From Gnetum montanum (lineage: Eukaryota > Streptophyta > Gnetopsida > Gnetales > Gnetaceae), in contig MNCI01013908.1 of NCBI GenBank assembly GCA_015680685.1, positions 318,481 through 382,480 of the forward strand: 64,000 bases of DNA, read 5' to 3'. Both the position numbers and the translations under genes were made by a program. A model generated the notes under the pieces. It saw only the letters and a list, made by a program, of their open reading frames with translations, was not told the DNA's origin and ran no database searches. The stretch's first letter is position 1. Each line of letters opens with the position of its first letter. Below are positions 56,870-64,000 of this stretch, in pieces.

Positions 56870-59370
56870 ATGTCTTCTTCTCATAGGAGTGCTTCTTTGC
56901 CCAAGTTTGATGGAGTTCATAAGTTGGTGTCTCAACAATATCGAGTGGTATATGCTCATCCTGATGAGTATGTATCTAGTTTCACCCTCATCCTACATTA
57001 GGACGAATAGTTGCAATGGTGTGACATGGAGGATAACATTGTGTTGTCACCTAACTGGTCTGTTCTTGCAATGCTACAACAAATGCTTATACAATGGGAT
57101 CTCCAGGAATTTCACGTTGAGTATCTTGTGTAAGATAGTGATGCCAAGGATTATCATCCCACTGAGGCACAACATCTATAGGATTGATAGCCAGAACAAT
57201 GTTATGAATTTGAGAAGGGAAAAAGATTTAATGATTCCCCATTTCTACGATACCAAAAAGATGGTGGGGAGCCTTTCTTTGGGGGTTTCCCATTCAATGA
57301 AATTCCTCTCTTTGACTTCAATGAAGGAGGTCAAAATTAGAACCTATAGTCCACAATTCAGAATCCTAGTTTTGGTAAGAATGTATTTAATAACAAAGAA
57401 GGATTCAAAGAGGCAAGCCAAGTTAGGGATGCAGACAAGAAACAAGATTGTGATCATGGCTACAATTGCCGAAGAGGGGGTAGCAACCACTATGATGGTG
57501 CTAGTCCTCTTTCCTCTTCACATCATCATCATCTTCTTCTAGCTCTAATCACAACCGTAGGAGATGAGATTGTGATGGAGGTGACCAAAATGACCAATGA
57601 AACTGAAATGATTGAAGAGACCATTGGGCAAGGCAAGATCAAGGGTGTGGACACTCAAGAAAGGCACATCACCATGAACAAAGGGGGTAGTAGAGGGAAT
57701 TGTAGGCACCATAATCAGGATCTCTATGAGCCTTTTCTTGCTACCTGAAGTATGCTCAATAATGTAGAGGTAGTACAAATTCCAACAAGGCATGTGAAGG
57801 ATATTCAAATCAAAAGGTTAGACATGAACAATATTTCTTAGTTCAAAGGGGGATATAACTCTGATCTGCAGAACCATCACCAAGGTTTTCAAGATGCATG
57901 TGTCTTGCAAAACATAGAGAATGAATGGTAAAAACTTAAGTTGTTCCCAAGGACACTCATCAAAGAAGCAAAGAAATGGTATTGGTCCTTAGAGTCAGAA
58001 TCTATCAAAAGATGGAGTACCATGCTTGAATTGTTTAATGATAAATATCAAACATACTCCAGAGTGTCCAACTTGAGAAGGAAAATCCAAGGATGGAAAC
58101 AAGGAACACATAAACACTTGGATGCTGCCATTAGTTGATACTATTCCTTAATGCACAAATGTCCTAGCCATGGGTATTCTCAACTAGATCAACTTTGCCA
58201 CATTGTAGATGGGCTTCGATCAGAAATGAGGAGAACCCTTGGTGACTATGCCTAAGGGTGACTACCAGAATTAAGTTCCCACCAGATACAAAGACTAATT
58301 AAGCAAATACCTAAAGAGGAGGATTAATTAAGAAAAAGAGAAAGTGTAGAAGAATATAACTGTGATCCTTCCATTTGCAAGAGGGAGGTTCAATTCTATG
58401 ATAGTGAGAAAGAATCTACACTTGATGAATTGAGGAATAGGAAAACCTTCTCATTCCAAAAATTTCAATATGAAATCATGACCAAGTTTGATCAATTATG
58501 GGGGATCCATGGATAGAAATTTCAAGCTATCCTAAAAATTATTGAAGAGCCCAAAGAAAAAGGTAGTGATCATGAGCGCAAGAGGCGCAAGGAAGTTGAA
58601 CGTATCTATCAAAAGGGTAAGGGAAAGATTACTGCAATAGTAGAAGTTATAGAAAGTGAATTAGATGATGATTGTGGATGTGAAATTTCCCAGTATGAAC
58701 ATCCTAAGGAATGTTGCCCCATAGTGTCACATATAAAGGAGTCTAGAATGTATGGCTTGAGCCCATGACTAACACAAAGGCAAACATCTAGAATATTACC
58801 TTATCCTCAAGGTAATTTCAGGTAGTTCCACTAGCAATATTATCCATGTGGAACTCCACTGCAATCATATGAGCAATATCAATAGTGGCAGAAACCATAA
58901 TCATGGCCATTGGCGCCACCAAGGTAGTAATACCCTTACAAACAACTTGATCCATATGGGTACTACTTTCAACAACCCCTATCTCCATGTGACTCCTCAA
59001 ATCACATTTCTACTTTCTAATCTCACTACCACTCTTCTAATTATTATCAAACTCATTCTCCACATAAAAGAAGGGATGCCACCTTTTATCCTTATCCCCT
59101 CCTATCCTTGCACATGTTTCTCTAATCACACAACTACCACCTGCTTCACCTATGCAGGGTGAACTACCAGCTCAATTGCAACAATGCAATGCTACTAGGG
59201 TTGTTAATCTACAATTGATTCATCAATTGAGTGGGTTGAATACTTGATCAAAGAAAAGACCTTTCTTTCAATATTGTAGTCCACCTAAGCCCTCAAATAC
59301 ACTTGTGATTGACAACCTTATCACTCAATCTTCCTCTATATCAAATTCCTTTGATTCCCCTTCAAACTAA
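56870..59370 (+). pseudogene. gag: gag of element 4 (broken)
   Basis: Start ATG at 56870 (MSSSHRSASLPKFDG). YAHPDEYVSSFTLILH follows, then in-frame stops. The gag core (LFPRTLIKEAKKWYWSLE to NLRRKIQGWKQG) is at 57941-58130, in the same frame as the start. The zinc-knuckle-like motif (CGCEISQYEHPKECC) is at about 58674-58720. The linker to protease is Pro/Thr-rich (58848-59370). Confidence 0.8.
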
Positions 59371-62300
59371 ACACCACCTAGGATCCATACTGTGATGCTT
59401 ACTCACATTGTATATGATTGGATTTGTGGTAGAGACCTTCCCAAGAAATTAGTTGATCCTGGAAGTCCTCTCATTTATTTGTGGATTGTTGAGAATGAAC
59501 TCTGCAAAGCTCTTCTCAACTCAGGTTTTGGTGTTAATTTAATTTCTCATGAGATGTATACTGCATGGAACTTACCTCCTCTCGAAAAGAGTAATATCAA
59601 ATTAGAATTGGTAGACCAATCCATCACTATTTCATTAGGATTGGTGGAAACATTTTAACCACTGTCTGTGTGTGGTCTTATCTTGTTGATTTCCTAGTGA
59701 TTAAGGTGGAGAACTGCAAAGGTGATTTTCCAATCATGATGGGAAGGGCATGGCTTAGCACTGTTGATGCAAGAATGGACATTAAAGATCTTTCCCTAGA
59801 AATATCCAAATAAAATGCATTTAAAAAGATCAAGAAGAAGTGAGTTCCATGCATCACGTACAATGATATAGGGTGCAACTGTGTGTAGAAACTCTAGGTT
59901 GTGAAATAAGCATCTATCTCTACATACAAGCAATTTGCACTAGAAGCAGAAATTCAAAGGTATCTATACAGAGCAAGCACAAAACAAGAGGGCACCCAAT
60001 GGCTAATTGCTAATTCTGAGAGTAGCACACTTTACATGGAACCGACTGAGAGCCTAACATGCACATATATCGTAGGCATGGATGAACTAGAGTAAGTTCA
60101 TCACTAGCTCTTTGATGATGCAAATGATGATACTTATTGGGAAGAGTTGGAGATTCTTGAAATTTTCAAGCAAGAGCCCCTTGAACTAAAAATGCTACTA
60201 GTCAGAATGGAATACGTGTTTTCTAAAAATGGGAAGCTAGTCATAATTAATGAAAATCTTGCTCTAGAGCAAAAAAAGATGCTATTGAATGTGGTTGAAA
60301 AATGGTTAACAAATTTTACTTGGTCATATCTTGAACTCACAAAGATTGATCCTAGGATATGCTACTATCGCATCTACACTAATCCAGCCATGAAGCCAAA
60401 GAGAAAGCCATAGAGGTAATTGAATCCTAAACTGAAGCAAATCGTCAAAGAGGAAATCAAATAACTTCTAAAGGTGGGGTTCATTTATCCCATTGTAGAT
60501 AGTGAGTGGGTTAGCCCACTCTTGATTCTACCAAAGAAAGGAGGTAAGTGGTGGGTCTGCATCAATTTTTGGATGTTGAATATGGAAACATTCAAGGACC
60601 ATTTTCCATTGCCATTTGTTGATTAGGTATTAGACACAATGTATGAGCATTGCTACTATAGTTTTCTCAATGTTATAATGGCTATAACCAAATTCAAATT
60701 GCATCAAAGGACTAGGCCAAGACAATATTCATGAGTCCTTGGGGGACTTTTGCATATCGCAAGATGCCATTTGGTCTATGTAATGCCCCTACTACATTCC
60801 AATGCCTGGTTTTGAGCATTTTTCATTACCAATTTGAAAGTGGTATGAAATTATTCATGGATGACTTCTCCACTTATGGAGCTGCATTTGAGCAAGCCCT
60901 AGACCACCTTGAGCAAGTGCTAAAATAATGTGTTAAAATTAACTTGTGGCTCAATTGACAAAAAAGTCACCTAATAGTCCAGGAAGGCATTGTATTGGGG
61001 TAGAGAATATCACAAGTAGGAATTGAGGTAGACCTTGAGAAAATAAGGGTCATCCAAGGAATAACCTATCAACCAGAAATTGTCAAAGATGTTCGATCAT
61101 TCCTTGGACATACTGGCTACTACCAGCAATTCATAGAGAATTTCTCTAAGATCACAAGATCATTGGTGGAGCTAACAAAGAAAGATGCTTCATTTTTCTA
61201 AAACACAGAATGTAAAAAAGCATTCCCACAGCTAAAAGAGAAACTTGTGGAAACTCCAATCCTACAAGCACTTGAACTAGTCTAGATCATTTTATGTCAT
61301 GAAGGATGCATCAAATTATGCCTTGGGAGCCATGCTTATGCAGATAAATGATAAGAAACATCCATACTACATGTACTTCGCTAGTTAAAGCATTGTTGGT
61401 GCATAACTAAACTACACCACCATAGAAAAAGAATTGATGGCAATGGTGTTTGCTCTAGAGAACTTCAAGCATTATGTGCTTGGATATAAGGTGTTTGTGC
61501 ACATGGACCATAGTGCCATCTACTTCTTAACAAATAAGCCAATAGTGAGCCCCGTTGTCATATAGTGGTTGGTCATCTTATAGGAATTTGATCTTACGAT
61601 GATAGATTGAAAGGACACTAAGAATGTGGTTGCTGATCACTTATCTTGGTCATGATGGGACAACAAAGAGGAAGAAAGCCCACTATCTAATATGTTCCCT
61701 AATGAACTCCTCTTTTCTAGGGCTATAACTTAATAATTTTCCAATGATCCTAAATGGTATGATGGCATTTTCACCTATCTTCGCACTCAGAAGATGCCAT
61801 AAGGATTGGACTATCAGAAGAAACAATAGTTTCTTCACCAGGTAAAACACTTCATGGAGATCGATAGACACCTCTACAAGGTGTGTGCCAACGAGTTGGT
61901 TTGATGGTGTGTTCCTGATGCTAATCAATTATGCATTCTCTAGGATGCTCACGAAGGTCCTTGCAAAGGCCACTATGCTGAGAGATGCACTACCATTAAA
62001 ATCCTAATGGCAGGGTACTATTAGCCAACAATCTTTAGGGATGCTCACCATTATGTTCACTCTTGTTAATGATGCCAATGAGATGGTGGAATGATTGCTC
62101 GAATGGAGGGACCTCAATAATAGATTCAACCACTAGAACCCTTCAACATCTGGGGCATTAACTTCATGGATCCCATCACACCCATGTCAAATGGAAAGAG
62201 GTACATCATAGTTGTTGTTAACTATTGTATGGAATGGGAAAAAGCAGTAGTCATCATAGACTATACATCTTCTACTATTGCTTGGTTTGGACAAAAAAAA

Positions 62301-63110
62301 TGTTGTAAACAGGTTTGGTATGCCATGTGCATTAATTTCTAATAATGGAACTCACTTTATAGGCACTAATTTTCAGAAGCTTATGCAATGCCTAGGGGTT
62401 AAACATAAACTCAAAACATGCTACCACCCCCAAGCCAATGATCAAGTTGAGGTTACCAATAGGGAAATCACAAGGATTCTAACAAGAACTATTAGAAAAT
62501 ATAGGAAAGACTAGAGCACAAAACTCAACAATGCCCTTTGGACCTACTGCTCAACATGGAAAATTCCTATAGGATATTCTTCCTATGAGCTTGTGTATGG
62601 AAAATTACCAACACTTCCTATTCAATCCAAGCTTCATACACTTTCAACAGCTTGTGACCTCGACCTTGACTTGAGTCTACCAGAAAAAGAAAGACTGATG
62701 AATTTCAACTTGCTAGACAAAAACTGATTGGTGGCCCTATCATCTAACGAGTTGCACAAGGCCTACAACAAAAAGTGCCATGACCTTAAAATACAAAAAT
62801 TCAAATTTCAACCAAGGGATAAGGTTCTCTACTAGAAACCCACACACATACCTCAACAAACTAAGTTCTAAATGTTGTGGGAAAAACCTTACATCATTTA
62901 CAAAATTTTTCCTTTTGTGGCCATGATGATCTACAAACTTGATAGCTCAGATAAGAAATAGCTAGTCAACATTCAACAAATCAAACCTTGCCATAAGCAT
63001 AAGCTAGGTAATACAACAAACACCTCATCAGAGGGACAACCATGCTCCATATTTTAGATCTCCTCTTTTCAACTTAGTCATGGGAGAGATGACCATCCAT
63101 GCTAACCATA
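59371..63110 (+). pseudogene. pol: pol of element 4 (broken)
   Basis: The protease (59392-59660) reads LLNSGFGVNLISHEMY, with the catalytic Asp changed to Asn. RT (about 60440-61200) includes MPFGLCNAPTTFQ and an intact FMDDFSTYG (about 60858). RNase H covers about 61290-61640. In integrase both Asp residues are Asn: GINFM (codon 62160-62162) and SNNG (codon 62341-62343). The third Glu remains in QVEVTNREI. The C-terminal domain (EKPYIIYKIFPF) is at about 62881. Multiple frameshifts and stops. Confidence 0.82.
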
Positions 63111-64000
63111 TAAGTGACTTCTCAGTTTTTCATCTTTTTGTTTTACAATTTTTTATTTTACACATTCTTTATTTTACATCTTCTTGTTTTCATGTTATTA
63201 ATATTTTGTAATTTTTATTTTACATCATCATTAGTACATTTTCTATTTCTTGAATATTTTACACTTTCTTTTATATTTTCTTTTATTTTATTTTGGTGTG
63301 ATTTTCTAACTTTTTGTTAATAAGTGCTAGCTAAAATGGTAATACATTGCTTGATGATGGTATGTAGTATTTTATTATTTGATTTTTGGTGTCGAGATGC
63401 TGGCTTTAAATTTCATTACAGATGATTAGGACATGGTTTCTTTTTCATGCAACAAGCAATGAGTCCACAAACTCTATGGTTTTCCTTGTTCTAGAAATGT
63501 GTAATCCATTTTTCATTAATAAAAATTTAACAAATTTGTGACTTTGGTAGTTTCAAAAATTGAAAAGGGTTCAAAGTTTAAATAGGGTGTGACCTTAAGG
63601 GGATTCAATATTCTTTGTGCCTTTCTGTTTGCCTAGGTGCATGTGTGTTTTTATGGATTTCATATTGTTCCATGCTGACCAATAAAAGGAAGTTGAATAC
63701 CTCTTTGCATGGTGTGGTTCTCATGAAAAAAATAAAAAATGATGGGAATTCAAAGCACATCTCTTAAACAAAATAAACAAATAAGTCTTTGCATGGTGTG
63801 GTTCCCATTTCAAAAAAAAAATGATGGAAATTTAAAGCACACCCCTTAGACAAAATAAATGGGCTACAAGCATTGGTTATGGGACTAGAAAGACATGTTA
63901 CCCATGCCTGAAGGTCACTTCTAACTAAGGCCCTTCCTCACTTCTTACTTCTCTTTTGTTCTTTACTAAGAAACAATGGTTGTTTTGTGAGATCACTCTT
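63111..64000 (+). other. 3' noncoding region of element 4
   Basis: Homologous to the regions after pol in elements 2 and 3. It starts with a T-rich tract with repeated TTTTACA words (63120-63330). A tandem duplication of 84 bp follows (from 63702 and from 63786). No coding signal; the 3' LTR is outside the window. Confidence 0.6.
63702..63869 (+). repeat. Tandem duplication, two units of about 84 bp
   Basis: TCTTTGCATGGTGTGGTTC starts both units (63702 and 63786). Each contains an A-run, then AATGATGG, then AAAGCACA, then an ACAAAATAAA word. The homologous block in element 3 has only one such unit. Confidence 0.75.

Larger units (their letters stand above)
55870..64000 (+). mobile_element. 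Element 4: Athila-type Ty3/gypsy, plus strand, 3' end outside
   Basis: The 5' LTR (55870-56709) is followed by a primer site, gag, protease, RT, RNase H, integrase and the conserved 3' noncoding block, which reaches the window end. It is in the opposite orientation to elements 1-3. Several frameshifts: gag, protease and RT fragments lie in different frames. Confidence 0.92.

Noticed and set aside
56889-57542. 217-codon plus-strand ORF at the start of element 4
   Set aside because: It is offset from the gag frame that begins at 56870 and shows no gag motifs. The true frame is broken by stops, which leaves this one longer by chance.

Overview
This window looks like nuclear DNA from a seed plant with a large, repeat-packed and gene-poor genome. 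I infer a gymnosperm-like genome, but I cannot name a species. It is AT-rich and CpG-poor, and it is filled with old LTR retrotransposons whose reading frames are broken mostly by TAG codons. That pattern fits long-term cytosine methylation and deamination. I see only one plausible host gene, a short acidic single-exon ORF at 29246-29665. There are no recognisable tRNA or rRNA genes and no CRISPR array.

Layout. (1) 1-451 is the edge of a CpG-retaining LTR-like insertion. It sits in the 3' end of an Athila-type Ty3/gypsy element on the minus strand (452-7337, 5' LTR at 6394-7337). (2) 7338-16972 is decayed intergenic DNA with two solo LTRs of the same family (8246-9103 and 11869-12673, plus orientation) and a heavily decayed Tat/Ogre-like gypsy element on the minus strand (about 13050-16960). 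(3) 16973-22851 is a complete but dead Ty1/copia element on the plus strand, with 347-bp LTRs and a TTTAC target duplication. (4) 23514-25269 is a solo Athila LTR that itself contains a second solo LTR (23877-24713). (5) 25275-32560 holds SINE-like repeats, a G-rich insert, a 3 x 57-bp tandem repeat, the candidate host gene, and a dead RTE-type LINE (about 30780-32330). (6) 32567-55494 is a full-length Athila-type element on the minus strand (target duplication ATGAG). A second complete element of the same family (40955-50818, target duplication CCATG) is inserted in its reverse transcriptase. (7) 55870-64000 is a fourth Athila-type element, on the plus strand, running off the window.

The most unusual content is in the outer nested element. 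Between pol and the 3' LTR it carries an extra sense-strand reading frame of about 940 codons (33637-36456), the position of the env-like gene of Athila elements. I could follow one frame along its whole length: about 40 nonsense codons and no frameshift. The N-terminal part resembles the domain annotated in plants as 'putative plant transposon protein'; the rest is heptad-like and probably coiled coil. About 440 bp upstream lies a TATA box preceded by an array of GTCGAC-like units, the same architecture as the family's LTR U3 promoters. The nested sister element lacks both the frame and this promoter-like block.

Across the family the start of U3 carries short palindromic units of two alternative kinds, GTCGAC-like or GATATC-like, while most of the rest of the LTR is shared. 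The calls are from reading by eye; boundaries given with target duplications are base-level, and domain limits are approximate.
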